Shown: one piece after another, positions 53,231-62,836 of the stretch
Numbering within the stretch: the stretch's first letter is position 1
Layout of the letters: the number at the start of each line of letters is the position of its first letter
Assembly: GCA_000170815.1 (NCBI GenBank)
Contig: ABCO01000011.1
Coordinates: 50,001-114,000, forward strand
From: an unidentified eubacterium SCB49
GTDB lineage: Bacteria > Bacteroidota > Bacteroidia > Flavobacteriales > Flavobacteriaceae
Direction: 5' to 3'
Length of the DNA: 64,000 nucleotides
Made by a program: the position numbers and the translations under genes
Notes under the pieces: generated by a model
Seen by the model: only the letters and a program-made list of their open reading frames with translations
The model's database searches: none
What the model was told of the DNA's origin: nothing

Positions 53231-54373
53231 ATGAAAACGAAACTATTATTCATTTTAGTACTTACCCTTTCAATTGGCTTGACTGCCTTTACTTTAAGAG
53301 ACGATTCTAAAACCGAAAACATTTCAGTTGAAGAAAAAAAACCTTTTATTGTTGTGTTAGATGCAGGGCACGGTGGGCACGATTCTGGAAATAGAGGTAA
53401 CGGCTATTTTGAAAAAGATATTGTTCTTGATGTTACTTTACAAGTTGGTAAAATACTAGAAGTACTTCCAGATTTTAAAGTAATATACACTAGAAAGACA
53501 GATGTTTTTAAAACATTATATGAACGTGGTCCTATTGCTAACGAGGTAGATGCAGATATTTTTGTCTCTATACATTGTAATGCACACCATACGCAAGCCA
53601 ATGGAGCAGAGACTTTTGTAATGGGTATTGATAAGTCTGGAAAAAACTTAGAAACTGCAAAAAAAGAAAATGAAGTGATTTTTCTTGAAGAGAATTATGA
53701 AGAGTCTTATGCGGGTTTTGATCCAAATTCGCCTGAGTCTTTAATAGGACTCACTATTATGCAAGAAGAATACTTAGATCAGAGTATTATGCTTGCGGGC
53801 TTAATACAAAATAATATTGTAAACAATTTAAAACGAAAAGACAGAAGAGTAAAACAAGCTCCTTTTTGGGTACTACACAGTAGTTATATGCCAAGTGTTT
53901 TAGTTGAATTAGGTTTTTTATCTCACGATACCGAAGGTAAATACATAAACAGTAAAAAAGGGAGAAAAGAAATGGCAGAGCAAATCGCTAATGGTATTTT
54001 AACGTATAAGAAAAACCTTGAGCTGGCTACAAACGATTTTCAGAACCCGGTGATTACAGAACAAGATGTTGATGAAGCCATTAAAGTTTCAGAAAAAAAA
54101 ATATATGACGCAATTGATTTTAAAGTACAAATTGCTGCTTCTGGAAATAAACTCGAAACAATTCCTCAAAATTTTAAAGGTTTAAAAGGTGTAGAGAGAG
54201 TGAAGACAGGTGGCCTTTATAAGTATTACTACGGAAATACCTCAGATTACAACAAAATTAAAATACTACAAACTCAAGCAAAAGAAAAAGGCTATACTTC
54301 TTGCTTTATAGTGGCTTATAAAGATGGAAAAAAGTTAAATCTTGCAGAAGTTCTTAAAACCGAAGATAAATAA
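53231..54373 (+). CDS. N-acetylmuramoyl-L-alanine amidase with C-terminal SPOR-like region
   Basis: 380 residues, signal peptide MKTKLLFILVLTLSIGLTAF. The Amidase_3 domain (residues 35-255) shows zinc His in VLDAGHGGHDSGNRG, Glu in YFEKDIVLDVTL, His in SIHCNAHH, and the catalytic Glu in VLVELGFLSHDTEG. Between them is a loop that may regulate access. The C-terminal residues 295-375 (FKVQIAASGNKLE, VERVKTGGLYKYYYGNTSDYNKIK, GYTSCFIVAYKDGKKL) form a SPOR-like peptidoglycan-binding domain, which would guide it to the division site. It cleaves septal peptidoglycan for daughter-cell separation. Confidence 0.9.
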   Translation: MKTKLLFILVLTLSIGLTAFTLRDDSKTENISVEEKKPFIVVLDAGHGGHDSGNRGNGYFEKDIVLDVTLQVGKILEVLPDFKVIYTRKTDVFKTLYERGPIANEVDADIFVSIHCNAHHTQANGAETFVMGIDKSGKNLETAKKENEVIFLEENYEESYAGFDPNSPESLIGLTIMQEEYLDQSIMLAGLIQNNIVNNLKRKDRRVKQAPFWVLHSSYMPSVLVELGFLSHDTEGKYINSKKGRKEMAEQIANGILTYKKNLELATNDFQNPVITEQDVDEAIKVSEKKIYDAIDFKVQIAASGNKLETIPQNFKGLKGVERVKTGGLYKYYYGNTSDYNKIKILQTQAKEKGYTSCFIVAYKDGKKLNLAEVLKTEDK

Positions 54374-54426
54374 GGTACGCTAGTGTCTGATTTATTCATA
54401 AATTTGCCTTAATAAAAAGCATCATA

Positions 54427-55374
54427 TTGAAAATATCTAGAGAAGTAAAAACAGGAATTCTTGCCATTGGAGCAATACTGCTATTCATTTTTGGATACAG
54501 TTATCTCCAAGGTACAAACCTACTTGAAGAAAATCGTACCTTTTTTGTAAAGTATGATAATGTAGAAGGACTCGCAAAATCTGCACCAGTAACCATAAAT
54601 GGTTTTGTAGTAGGTAAAGTAACAGACATTGACTTTGAAGATACAAGTGGAAGACTTGTTGTAGAATTTAATGTAGAAAATGACTTTGATTTTTCTGATA
54701 AAAGTGTAGTTCGTATTTATAGTGCTAATATTATGGGAGGCAAATCTTTAGGGATCTTCCCTGATTATAGTGGCTCTTCTGTTAAGTCTGGAGATACACT
54801 ATCTGGGCAAATAGAAAAAGGTATGTTAGATGCTGTTACAGATAAACTTGGGCCTTTAGAAGAAAAGGTAAACACGACTTTATCTACCTTAGATACCCTT
54901 TTAATGTCATTTACACAGGTGTTAAACCCGCGTACGCAGAAAAATCTAGAAGAGACTTTAGCTAATCTAAATAAAACGTCAAAAAACTTTATAGGTATTT
55001 CAGGAAACCTAAATCAATTACTTGATGGAAATCAAGAAAAGCTTAATGCTACATTTACTAATCTAGATGTGACTACTAAAAATTTCGCAAAAATTTCTGA
55101 TTCTTTAGCTCAAATTAATACAGGTGAAATGGTGAGAGAAATGGAAGAAACCATTTCTAAATTAAATGCTATAATGACAAGTATAGATAATGGAGAGGGA
55201 AGTGTAGGTAAACTTCTTAAAGATGATAAAATGTATGACAACCTTGAAGGAGCTTCAAAACAGTTAGAAGAATTGTTGCAAGACATGAAGCTTAACCCTA
55301 AAAGATATGTTCACTTTTCATTATTTGGAAAGAAAGATAAAGGATACACAAATCCAGAAGAATCTAATCAATAA
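54427..55374 (+). CDS. MlaD/MCE family lipid-transport protein
   Basis: 315 residues. One N-terminal helix (TGILAIGAILLFIFGYSYL) is followed by the MCE domain (about 37-120: FFVKYDNVEGLAKSAPVTINGFVVGKVTDI). The rest is a long amphipathic helix region with recurring NLNKTSKNF/NLDVTTKNF segments and the C-terminus GSVGKLLKDDKMYDNLEGASKQL. MCE proteins form periplasmic lipid channels linking the membranes. The start is TTG at 54427, 53 bases after the amidase. No MlaE/F genes accompany it. The next gene begins three bases after its stop. Confidence 0.88.
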   Translation: MKISREVKTGILAIGAILLFIFGYSYLQGTNLLEENRTFFVKYDNVEGLAKSAPVTINGFVVGKVTDIDFEDTSGRLVVEFNVENDFDFSDKSVVRIYSANIMGGKSLGIFPDYSGSSVKSGDTLSGQIEKGMLDAVTDKLGPLEEKVNTTLSTLDTLLMSFTQVLNPRTQKNLEETLANLNKTSKNFIGISGNLNQLLDGNQEKLNATFTNLDVTTKNFAKISDSLAQINTGEMVREMEETISKLNAIMTSIDNGEGSVGKLLKDDKMYDNLEGASKQLEELLQDMKLNPKRYVHFSLFGKKDKGYTNPEESNQ

Positions 55375-55377
55375 TTT

Positions 55378-56685
55378 ATGCAGTACTTACCAAACATAAT
55401 ATTTTTACTGATTCTCGTAGCGGGAGTTGGCTATTTCACGTATAACATTAAGAAAGTTATTAGAAACATTAAGTTGGGATTACCCGTTTCTGTTTCAGAT
55501 AAGGCAGAACGTTGGGCAAACGTAGGCCGTATTGCTATAGGGCAATCAAAAATGGTTGTACGCCCAGTATCTGGTGCTTTACACATTGTAGTTTATCTCG
55601 GTTTTGTTATCATGAATATAGAGATGCTCGAGATCATTATTGATGGACTTTTTGGTACACATCGTATCTTTTCTTCTTATTTAGGTGGACTTTACGGCGT
55701 ACTTATTGGTACTTTCGAAATTTTAGCTGTTTTAGTTTTTGTCTCTGTAATCGTTTTCTGGATACGCCGAAATATTGTGAAAATTAAGCGATTTATGTCT
55801 AAAGAGATGACAGGATGGCCTAAAAATGATGGAAATACCATTCTTTATTTCGAAATGGTATTGATGGGATTGTTTTTGACAATGAACGCAACAGATGTTC
55901 ATTTTCAAGAGATGAACAATGGTAATGTAATTTCTCAATATATCGCAGGATGGTTTTCAGGTGTAGAGGTAGGAACCTTACATATCATAGAGCGTGCTGC
56001 TTGGTGGATACATATTACCGGTATACTTATATTCTTAAACTATTTATACTTTTCAAAGCACTTACATATCATGCTCGCTTTTCCTAATGTTTTCTTCGGA
56101 AGAGTAACACCTAAAGGTCAGTTTAAAAATAACGAAGCCGTTACAAAAGAAGTGAAAATGATGATGGATCCTAATGTAGATCCATTTGCAGCGCCACCAG
56201 CAGGAGAGGAGCAAGCTGTGCCAGCAAAGTTTGGTGCTAGTGATGTTATGGATTTATCGCAAGTACAATTATTAAATGCCTATACCTGTACAGAATGTGG
56301 TCGATGTACCAGTGATTGTCCTGCAAATATTACAGGTAAAAAATTATCTCCTCGTAAAATTATGATGGACACACGTGACCGTCTAGAAGAGGTGGGTAAA
56401 AATATAGATGCTAATAAAGGTGTTTTTGTACCAGACAACAAGCAGTTATTAGGAGATTATATTTCTGAAGAAGAATTATGGGCTTGCACAAGTTGTAACG
56501 CCTGTGTAGAGGCCTGTCCGGTAAGTATAGATCCATTATCGATCATAATGGAAATGCGTCAATACCTAGTAATGGAAAAAAGTGCTGCACCAAATGAGCT
56601 TAACGTTACTATGACAAACATAGAGAATAACGGAGCACCATGGCCTTTTAACCAACAAGACAGACTTAATTGGTCGCAAGAATAA
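55378..56685 (+). CDS. Membrane (Fe-S)-binding reductase, heterodisulfide-reductase-like
   Basis: 435 residues. Residues 1-235 hold about five membrane helices (LPNIIFLLILVAGVGYFTY, ALHIVVYLGFVIMNIEMLEII). The C-terminal half has two 4Fe-4S clusters: CTECGRCTSDCP and CTSCNACVEACP, each with CxxCxxCxxxCP. It resembles the GlpC/HdrC-like and membrane cytochrome-b-like modules that pass electrons between quinone and a soluble partner. The CCG-domain protein two genes on (57,314) is the likely partner, as in HdrDE-type pairs. Substrate unknown; LldF/GlcF-like oxidation or a disulfide reductase are possible. Confidence 0.85.
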   Translation: MQYLPNIIFLLILVAGVGYFTYNIKKVIRNIKLGLPVSVSDKAERWANVGRIAIGQSKMVVRPVSGALHIVVYLGFVIMNIEMLEIIIDGLFGTHRIFSSYLGGLYGVLIGTFEILAVLVFVSVIVFWIRRNIVKIKRFMSKEMTGWPKNDGNTILYFEMVLMGLFLTMNATDVHFQEMNNGNVISQYIAGWFSGVEVGTLHIIERAAWWIHITGILIFLNYLYFSKHLHIMLAFPNVFFGRVTPKGQFKNNEAVTKEVKMMMDPNVDPFAAPPAGEEQAVPAKFGASDVMDLSQVQLLNAYTCTECGRCTSDCPANITGKKLSPRKIMMDTRDRLEEVGKNIDANKGVFVPDNKQLLGDYISEEELWACTSCNACVEACPVSIDPLSIIMEMRQYLVMEKSAAPNELNVTMTNIENNGAPWPFNQQDRLNWSQE

Positions 56686-56720
56686 GAATAACGATTATAG
56701 ATTTTTTGAATTAATCATAG

Positions 56721-56745
56721 TGTCAGGTTGAGCGTAGTCTAAACC
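56721..56745. repeat. Dispersed intergenic repeat (GTCAGGTTGAGC core)
   Basis: On the plus strand TGTCAGGTTGAGCGTAGTC is followed by TAAACC. It matches the core GTCAGnnTGAGCGnAGTC of the repeat at 24404-24432 in opposite orientation. It lies in the 161-base gap between the reductase and HAD genes. Confidence 0.5.
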
Positions 56746-56846
56746 TCCTTGAACAATAGCTATTTTAAAGTTTAGACTAAATAAAATTAATTAAGTCAAT
56801 AAGGATAAGAGATTTCCTCATTCGAGGGAATGAAAAAGAAGAAATA

Positions 56847-57281
56847 ATGAATAAGAAAGAAGCAGAAGAGTTACTACACGCAAAAGTAGAAGCAGGAGAA
56901 ACAGTAAGTCCAGTATTACCAGAAGGTGTTAAAAACTACTTGATAGATATTGATGGTACCATTACAGAAGATGTACCTAATGAAGAACCAGAACGTATGG
57001 CTACTTGTGAGCCATTTCCTGACGCGCTTCAAACGTTAAACAATTGGTATGACCAAGGACATCTTATTTGTTTTTTTACATCAAGAACAGAAGAACATAG
57101 AGAAGTAACTACAAATTGGTTAAACAAGCACGGTTTTAAATTTCATAGCCTTTTAATGGGTAAGCCTCGCGGCGGAAATTATCATTGGGTAGATAACCAT
57201 CTAGTTAAAGCCACTCGTTATAAAGGGAAATTCACAGATTTAGTAGATAAAGAAGTGACTATTCAAGTGTTTGAAGAGTAA
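56847..57281 (+). CDS. HAD-like phosphatase of unknown substrate
   Basis: 144 residues. The first HAD motif is YLIDIDGTITED (DxDGT) at about residue 31; motif II is probably FFTSRTEEH. Motif III/IV are short: KPRGGNYHWVDNHLV carries Lys and Asp. The cap is minimal, so this is a C0-type HAD. Similar small Bacteroidota proteins are sometimes labelled phosphoheptose isomerase, which the motifs do not support. It lies between the two Fe-S proteins, suggesting one transcript but no obvious shared reaction. Confidence 0.75.
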   Translation: MNKKEAEELLHAKVEAGETVSPVLPEGVKNYLIDIDGTITEDVPNEEPERMATCEPFPDALQTLNNWYDQGHLICFFTSRTEEHREVTTNWLNKHGFKFHSLLMGKPRGGNYHWVDNHLVKATRYKGKFTDLVDKEVTIQVFEE

Positions 57282-57313
57282 AAAATAACAGCATCCATTT
57301 TTAAGAAATAAAT

Positions 57314-58105
57314 ATGAGCGAAACAATAAAAGTCCCAACAATGGCCGAATATATGGCCCAAGGAAAGCAACCAGAAGTTCTTTTCTGGGTAGGCTGCGCC
57401 GGTAGTTTTGATGATAGAGCAAAGAAGATTACAAAAGCATTTGTCAAATTATTGAACAATGCAGGTGTAGATTTTGCCGTTTTAGGAACAGAAGAAAGTT
57501 GTACAGGGGATCCAGCTAAACGTGCTGGTAATGAGTTTTTGTTTCAGATGCAAGCGGTTACCAATATTGAGGTGATGAATGCTTATGAAGTAAAAAAAGT
57601 AGTGACGGCTTGCCCGCACTGTTTTAATACGATCAATAACGAGTACCCACAATTAGGCGGAAACTATGAAGTAATGCACCACACACAGTTTTTAAAGTCT
57701 TTAATGAATGAAGGTCGCCTTAAAGTAGAAGGTGGTAAGTTTAAAGGTAAGCGTATTACTTTTCACGATCCATGTTATTTAGGTCGTGCTAACGGAGAGT
57801 ATGAAGCACCAAGAGATTTACTTCGCAAACTAGAGGTGGAACTCGTAGAGATGAAACGCTGCAAAACAAAAGGATTATGCTGCGGAGCAGGGGGAGCACA
57901 AATGTTTAAAGAACCAGAACCAGGTACAAAAGACATTAATATTGAGCGTACCCAAGAAGCAATAGAAGCCAAACCAGAAGTAATCGCTGCCGGTTGCCCA
58001 TTTTGTAACACGATGATGACAGATGGAGTAAAAGGAGAAAATAAAGAAGGCGAGATAGAAGTAATGGATGTTGCAGAGATGATAGCAACAGCGCAAGATT
58101 TATAA
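57314..58105 (+). CDS. CCG-domain (Fe-S)-binding protein (HdrD/GlpC-like)
   Basis: 263 residues, soluble. Two CCG-type modules are visible: VVTACPHCFNTINNEY with CYLGRANGEYEAPR, and CCGAGGAQMF followed by VIAAGCPFCNTMMTDG. Such cysteine-rich motifs ligate a 4Fe-4S cluster in heterodisulfide reductase, glycolate oxidase and glycerol-3-phosphate dehydrogenase subunits. It starts 32 bases after the HAD gene and likely docks on the membrane reductase at 55,378. The electron donor or acceptor is unknown. Confidence 0.85.
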   Translation: MSETIKVPTMAEYMAQGKQPEVLFWVGCAGSFDDRAKKITKAFVKLLNNAGVDFAVLGTEESCTGDPAKRAGNEFLFQMQAVTNIEVMNAYEVKKVVTACPHCFNTINNEYPQLGGNYEVMHHTQFLKSLMNEGRLKVEGGKFKGKRITFHDPCYLGRANGEYEAPRDLLRKLEVELVEMKRCKTKGLCCGAGGAQMFKEPEPGTKDINIERTQEAIEAKPEVIAAGCPFCNTMMTDGVKGENKEGEIEVMDVAEMIATAQDL

Positions 58106-58121
58106 AAAAGGATCAGTAAAT

Positions 58122-58607
58122 ATGCTAATAGATTTCAAAAACCTCCCAGACGACTCAAGAATCTGGATTTATCAATCTAACCGTAAATTTTCGGAAGATG
58201 AAGTGGCTATTATTTCAGAAAAAACAAAAGACTTTTTAGCCCAATGGACAGCTCACGGTTCAAATCTAGAGGCAGGTTTTGAGATTAAATACAGTCGTTT
58301 TATTGTTCTTGGATTAAATCAAGCTAATGCTTCGGCTTCTGGATGTAGTATAGATGCTTCTGTTCATTTTATTCAAGCATTAGAAAAAGAATTTAATCTT
58401 GATTTAATGGATAAAATGAATGTCACTTTTTATAATGGTGAATTCATCGCGCATAAAACTTTGTCAGATTTCAGGAAAATGGCAAAAAACAGGTCTGTAT
58501 CTAAAAACACAGTGGTTTTTAATAATTTAGTAAATACTAAAGAAGAATATAAGGAAAACTGGGAAGTACCTGCTTCAGAGAGTTGGCATAATCGCTTTTT
58601 GTCTTAA
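58122..58607 (+). CDS. Conserved Bacteroidota protein, often mislabelled ABC transporter ATPase
   Basis: 161 residues, soluble. It shows DSRIWIYQSNRKFSEDEVAIISEKTKDFLAQWTAHGSNL and a conserved NQANASASGCSIDASVHFIQ, typical of a small family restricted to Bacteroidota. There is no Walker A, Q-loop or ABC signature, so the usual ATPase label is unsupported. The SGCSIDASV segment could be a catalytic or binding site. It follows the CCG protein by 16 bases, so it is likely to act with the Fe-S pair. Confidence 0.78.
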   Translation: MLIDFKNLPDDSRIWIYQSNRKFSEDEVAIISEKTKDFLAQWTAHGSNLEAGFEIKYSRFIVLGLNQANASASGCSIDASVHFIQALEKEFNLDLMDKMNVTFYNGEFIAHKTLSDFRKMAKNRSVSKNTVVFNNLVNTKEEYKENWEVPASESWHNRFLS

Positions 58608-58703
58608 CTATGTAAATAAAGCAACTAAATAGCGACTATTTTTTTACATTGACTCACTTTTTACCGTAATTATCCGTTGTTATTTTAAACCTGATTATTC
58701 TCA

Positions 58704-61631
58704 ATGAAAAAAATAGTTACACTCCTTTCGCTTTTATTAGTTTCAGTTTCTTCATTTGCACAACAAACAAATCCGTTAATTGTAAAAAATGCACTTACGT
58801 ATCAGCAAAAATGGGTAGATAGTATCTATGGAGAGATGTCACTACAAGAAAAAGTAGGGCAGCTTTTTATGGTCGATGTTTTTTCAAGTGATCCCATAGA
58901 AAAGACAGAAAAAATAAAAAAACTGATAAGAGAACAGCATATTGGGGGAGTTATTTTTTCAAAAGGAGGTCCTGTTCGACAAGCAAAACTTAATAACGAA
59001 TTTCAGAACGAGGCTAAATATCCATTAATGACTGCTATGGATGCAGAATGGGGATTGTCTATGCGTTTAGACTCTACATTTGCCTACCCTTGGAATATGA
59101 CATTGGGGGCAATTCAAGATAACGATATTGTAGAGCAAGTTGGATATCGTATAGGAACGCACACAAAAAGAATGGGAATGCATATTAACTTTGCTCCCGT
59201 AGTTGACATAAATACCAACCCTAAAAATCCTATTATAGGTAATCGTTCTTTTGGAGAAGATAAAGAGAATGTGAGTGAAAAGGCGACTGCCTTTATGAAA
59301 GGAATGCAACGCGCAGGTATTTTAGCCAATGCAAAACATTTTCCTGGTCATGGAGATACAGATCAAGATTCTCATAAAACACTACCTACAGTGGGGTTTT
59401 CTAAAGCCAGAATCGACAGTATTGAGTTGTATCCTTATAAAAAATTAATTGCAGAAGGACTTAGTAGTGTTATGGTTGCTCATCTTAATATTCCTAGTTT
59501 AGAGAGCAGAACTGGATATCCTTCTAGTATTTCAGAATACATTGTCACAGATATGCTTAAAGGCCAACTAGGTTTTAATGGGCTTATTTTTACAGATGCA
59601 TTAAATATGAAAGGTGCGGCAAATTTTAGCGCTCCTGGAGAGATTGATTTGGCTGCGTTTTTGGCAGGTAATGATGTACTGCTTATTTCTGAAGATATAC
59701 CAAAGGCACATGCATTATTAGTAAACGCTTACAGAGAAGAGGTAATATCAGAAGAGCGTTTGGCGCATTCTGTTAAGAAAATTTTATTTGCAAAGTTTAA
59801 GGCGGGTTTACATCGTTATCAGCCCGTTAATTCTTTTGGCTTAGTAAATGCTTTAAATTCGGCTACAGACGATGTTTTGTATGAAAAAGCAATGGAAGCA
59901 GCTATTACAGTAGTTAAAAATGATAGTTTGAATTTGCCTATTGTAGACCTACAGAACAAAAAATTTGCTTATGTAGAACTTGGTGATGATTCTGGAAAAC
60001 CTTTTTTAGCAGCTCTTAAGAAATATGATAAAATTGATCACGTTGTGGCAGGTGATCTGCCTACCTTATTAAAAAAATTAAAGGGATATGATAAAGTAAT
60101 TGTTGGTTTTCATAAAAGCAATGATAATCCTTGGAAGAGTTATAAGTTTTCTGCTTACGAACTTAATAAGCTAGAGGCTATTGCGAAAAATAATGATATT
60201 ATTTTAGATGTTTTTACAAGTCCCTATGCTTTGTTACAAGTTAAAGACTTTAGTACTATCGAGACTATTATTGTTTCATATCAAAATAGTGATGTAGCAC
60301 AATCGTTGTCCGCTCAAATGATTTTTGGAGCACGTCAAGCAAAAGGTAGATTGCCAGTAAGTATTGGCACAGAAATACCTGTGGGTTCTGGGGTAGATAC
60401 AAAATTATTAAAGCGTTTGCAATATGGTAAAGCAGAGAGTGTAGGTATCAATAGTTATCTTTTAAACTATAAAATAGATTCATTAGCTCGTGTGGGCTTA
60501 TGGGGAGGTATGACTCCAGGAATGCAAATACTTGTTGCTCGTAATGGTAAAGTAGTCTATGATAAAAATTTTGGATATCATACACAGTCTCAAAACGAAT
60601 TGGTAAAAAATGATGATCATTATGATGTAGCTTCTTTGACCAAAATACTTGCAACACTGCCAATTATAATGGATTTATATGATCGCGGGATTTTAACGAT
60701 GGATACCAAGTTAAAAGATATGTTGCCCGAATATAAAGGGACGGATAAAGCAAATATAACTTTACAACAAATGCTTACGCATACTGCTAGATTAAAAGCT
60801 TGGATTCCTTTTTACACAAAAACTTTAGACTCGGTTACAAAAAAACCTTCCTCAAAATGGTATAGTAAAAATAAGGAAGATGATTTTACAATTCCAGTTG
60901 CTAAAAATCTCTTTATGAAACGGGAATATCGAGATTCGATATTTCAACGTATTAAAGAGAGTGATTTGAGAGTTAATAAGGGATATAAGTACAGTGATTT
61001 ACCATATTATTTATTAATGAAATATGTAGAAGAATTCTACGGAACACCTCTAGAAGTTTTAGTGCAACGTAATCTTTATGAATCTTTAGGTGCTAATAAT
61101 ACGACTTATTTACCTTTAGATAAATTTTCTAAAAGCAATATAATACCTACAGAAAATGATCAAATATATAGACAGCAAGTTGTACATGGATACGTGCATG
61201 ATCAAGGAGCTGCTATGCTTGGCGGTGTAGGAGGGCACGCAGGATTGTTTAGTAACACGAATGATGTTGCAAAAATTATGCAGATGTATTTATGGAAAGG
61301 AACCTACGGCGATAAGCAGTATTTTAAACCCGAAACGATAGATGCTTTTAATACATGTTATTTTTGCGAAGATAATGTAAGGCGTGGCGTTGGTTTCGAC
61401 AAACCACAATTAGGTGATGTAGGTCCTACTTGCGGATGTGTTTCTTTGAATAGTTTTGGGCATAGTGGTTTTACCGGTACTTTTACTTGGGCAGATCCAG
61501 ATCAAGATATTGTTTATGTCTTTATGAGTAATAGAACATATCCAGATGCAGGCAATAGAAAATTAATAGGAAGCAATCTTAGAAGTAATATTCAAGAAGC
61601 GATTTATGAAGCTATAAAAGTGAAATATTAA
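58704..61631 (+). CDS. GH3 beta-N-acetylhexosaminidase fused to a serine hydrolase
   Basis: 975 residues, signal peptide ending SSFAQ. The GH3 domain (about 35-375) carries the NagZ motif AKHFPGHGDTDQDSHKTLP, whose Asp/His pair acts in catalysis, and LIFTDALNMKGA with the nucleophile Asp. A GH3 C-domain follows (residues 390-570). The C-terminal third is a penicillin-binding/beta-lactamase fold: SLTKILATLP holds the SxxK serine, YKYSDLPYYLL the YxN-like site, and GHSGFTGTF the KTG-like HxG. It probably trims muropeptides in the periplasm. The fusion is common in Bacteroidota. Confidence 0.88.
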   Translation: MKKIVTLLSLLLVSVSSFAQQTNPLIVKNALTYQQKWVDSIYGEMSLQEKVGQLFMVDVFSSDPIEKTEKIKKLIREQHIGGVIFSKGGPVRQAKLNNEFQNEAKYPLMTAMDAEWGLSMRLDSTFAYPWNMTLGAIQDNDIVEQVGYRIGTHTKRMGMHINFAPVVDINTNPKNPIIGNRSFGEDKENVSEKATAFMKGMQRAGILANAKHFPGHGDTDQDSHKTLPTVGFSKARIDSIELYPYKKLIAEGLSSVMVAHLNIPSLESRTGYPSSISEYIVTDMLKGQLGFNGLIFTDALNMKGAANFSAPGEIDLAAFLAGNDVLLISEDIPKAHALLVNAYREEVISEERLAHSVKKILFAKFKAGLHRYQPVNSFGLVNALNSATDDVLYEKAMEAAITVVKNDSLNLPIVDLQNKKFAYVELGDDSGKPFLAALKKYDKIDHVVAGDLPTLLKKLKGYDKVIVGFHKSNDNPWKSYKFSAYELNKLEAIAKNNDIILDVFTSPYALLQVKDFSTIETIIVSYQNSDVAQSLSAQMIFGARQAKGRLPVSIGTEIPVGSGVDTKLLKRLQYGKAESVGINSYLLNYKIDSLARVGLWGGMTPGMQILVARNGKVVYDKNFGYHTQSQNELVKNDDHYDVASLTKILATLPIIMDLYDRGILTMDTKLKDMLPEYKGTDKANITLQQMLTHTARLKAWIPFYTKTLDSVTKKPSSKWYSKNKEDDFTIPVAKNLFMKREYRDSIFQRIKESDLRVNKGYKYSDLPYYLLMKYVEEFYGTPLEVLVQRNLYESLGANNTTYLPLDKFSKSNIIPTENDQIYRQQVVHGYVHDQGAAMLGGVGGHAGLFSNTNDVAKIMQMYLWKGTYGDKQYFKPETIDAFNTCYFCEDNVRRGVGFDKPQLGDVGPTCGCVSLNSFGHSGFTGTFTWADPDQDIVYVFMSNRTYPDAGNRKLIGSNLRSNIQEAIYEAIKVKY

Positions 61632-61680
61632 TCATTATCGCATTACTAATAAAGTGATGAGAAAGCAGAAATAAAAATAT

Positions 61681-62820
61681 ATGAAAATAGCAATGGTTTG
61701 TTATCCTACGTTTGGTGGGAGTGGGGTAGTAGCAACAGAACTTGGTGTGGCACTAGCAGAGAGAGGTCACGAGGTTCATTTTATTACTTACAAGCAACCT
61801 GTGCGATTAGATCTTTTAAGTCCTAATATTTATTTTCATGAAGTACAAGTACCTCAATATCCTTTGTTTAAATACCAACCTTATGAGTTAGCTTTATCAA
61901 GTAAACTGGTAGATATGGTTCGTTATTATGGTATTGACCTAATGCATGTTCATTATGCAATCCCACATGCTTATGCGGGGTATATGGCAAAAAAAATATT
62001 AGAAGATGAAGGTGTGATTATTCCTATGGTAACTACCTTACACGGTACAGATATCACACTGGTAGGTAATCACCCTCATTATAAGCCTGCTGTTACATTT
62101 AGTATTAATAATAGTGATAAGGTAACTTCGGTTTCAGAAAGTTTAAAAAAAGACACATTAAGGCTTTTTTCAATACATAATGAGATAAACGTTGTGCCTA
62201 ACTTTATCGATATGAAAAAACATGAAAACACGTTTACAGATTGTCAACGTGATTTAATGGCTTTACCTGAAGAAAGAATTATTACTCACGTTAGTAACCT
62301 TCGTCCTGTTAAAAGGGTTATTGATATCGTAAATATATTTGCTAAAATTCAGGAAGAAATTCCTTCTAAGTTATTGATCGTTGGAGAAGGTCCAGAGAAA
62401 GAACCAGCACAAGAACTAGTAGATAGTTTAGGATTGACTCAAAAAGTTGTGTTTTTGGGTAATAGTAATGAAGTAAACAAGATTTTATGTTTTACAGATT
62501 TATTTTTACTACCATCAGAAAAAGAAAGCTTTGGTTTGGCTGCCCTAGAGGCGATGGCTTGTGGAGTTCCAGTCATATCGTCTAATGCTGGAGGGCTTGG
62601 AGAGGTAAATACCCACGGTGTGAGTGGTTATTTAAGTGAAATAGGAGAAGTAGAAGATATGGCAAAAAATGCGATGCGTATTCTAAAAGACGATGAAACA
62701 TTGCAGCGATTTAAAGAACAAGCAAAAAAAGAAGCGGCTAGGTTTGATACCGATAATATTGTCCCTTTTTATGAAGATATTTATGAGCAGGCAGTTAAAG
62801 AAAGCCTGGTAAAGAAATAA
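61681..62820 (+). CDS. bshA: N-acetyl-alpha-D-glucosaminyl L-malate synthase BshA
   Basis: 379 residues, a GT4 glycosyltransferase. Marks are the opening KIAMVCYPTFGGSGVVATELG, HVHYAIPHAYAGYMAK, and the donor site LLPSEKESFGLAALEAMACGVPVISSNAGGLGEV. The family specifically matches BshA, which joins UDP-GlcNAc to L-malate in the first step of bacillithiol synthesis. BshB and BshC genes are not in the window. Spacing of 49 bases after the GH3 fusion is compatible with an operon; a strong terminator ends it. Confidence 0.92.
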   Translation: MKIAMVCYPTFGGSGVVATELGVALAERGHEVHFITYKQPVRLDLLSPNIYFHEVQVPQYPLFKYQPYELALSSKLVDMVRYYGIDLMHVHYAIPHAYAGYMAKKILEDEGVIIPMVTTLHGTDITLVGNHPHYKPAVTFSINNSDKVTSVSESLKKDTLRLFSIHNEINVVPNFIDMKKHENTFTDCQRDLMALPEERIITHVSNLRPVKRVIDIVNIFAKIQEEIPSKLLIVGEGPEKEPAQELVDSLGLTQKVVFLGNSNEVNKILCFTDLFLLPSEKESFGLAALEAMACGVPVISSNAGGLGEVNTHGVSGYLSEIGEVEDMAKNAMRILKDDETLQRFKEQAKKEAARFDTDNIVPFYEDIYEQAVKESLVKK

Positions 62821-62836
62821 CCTGTATTATTTTTAC

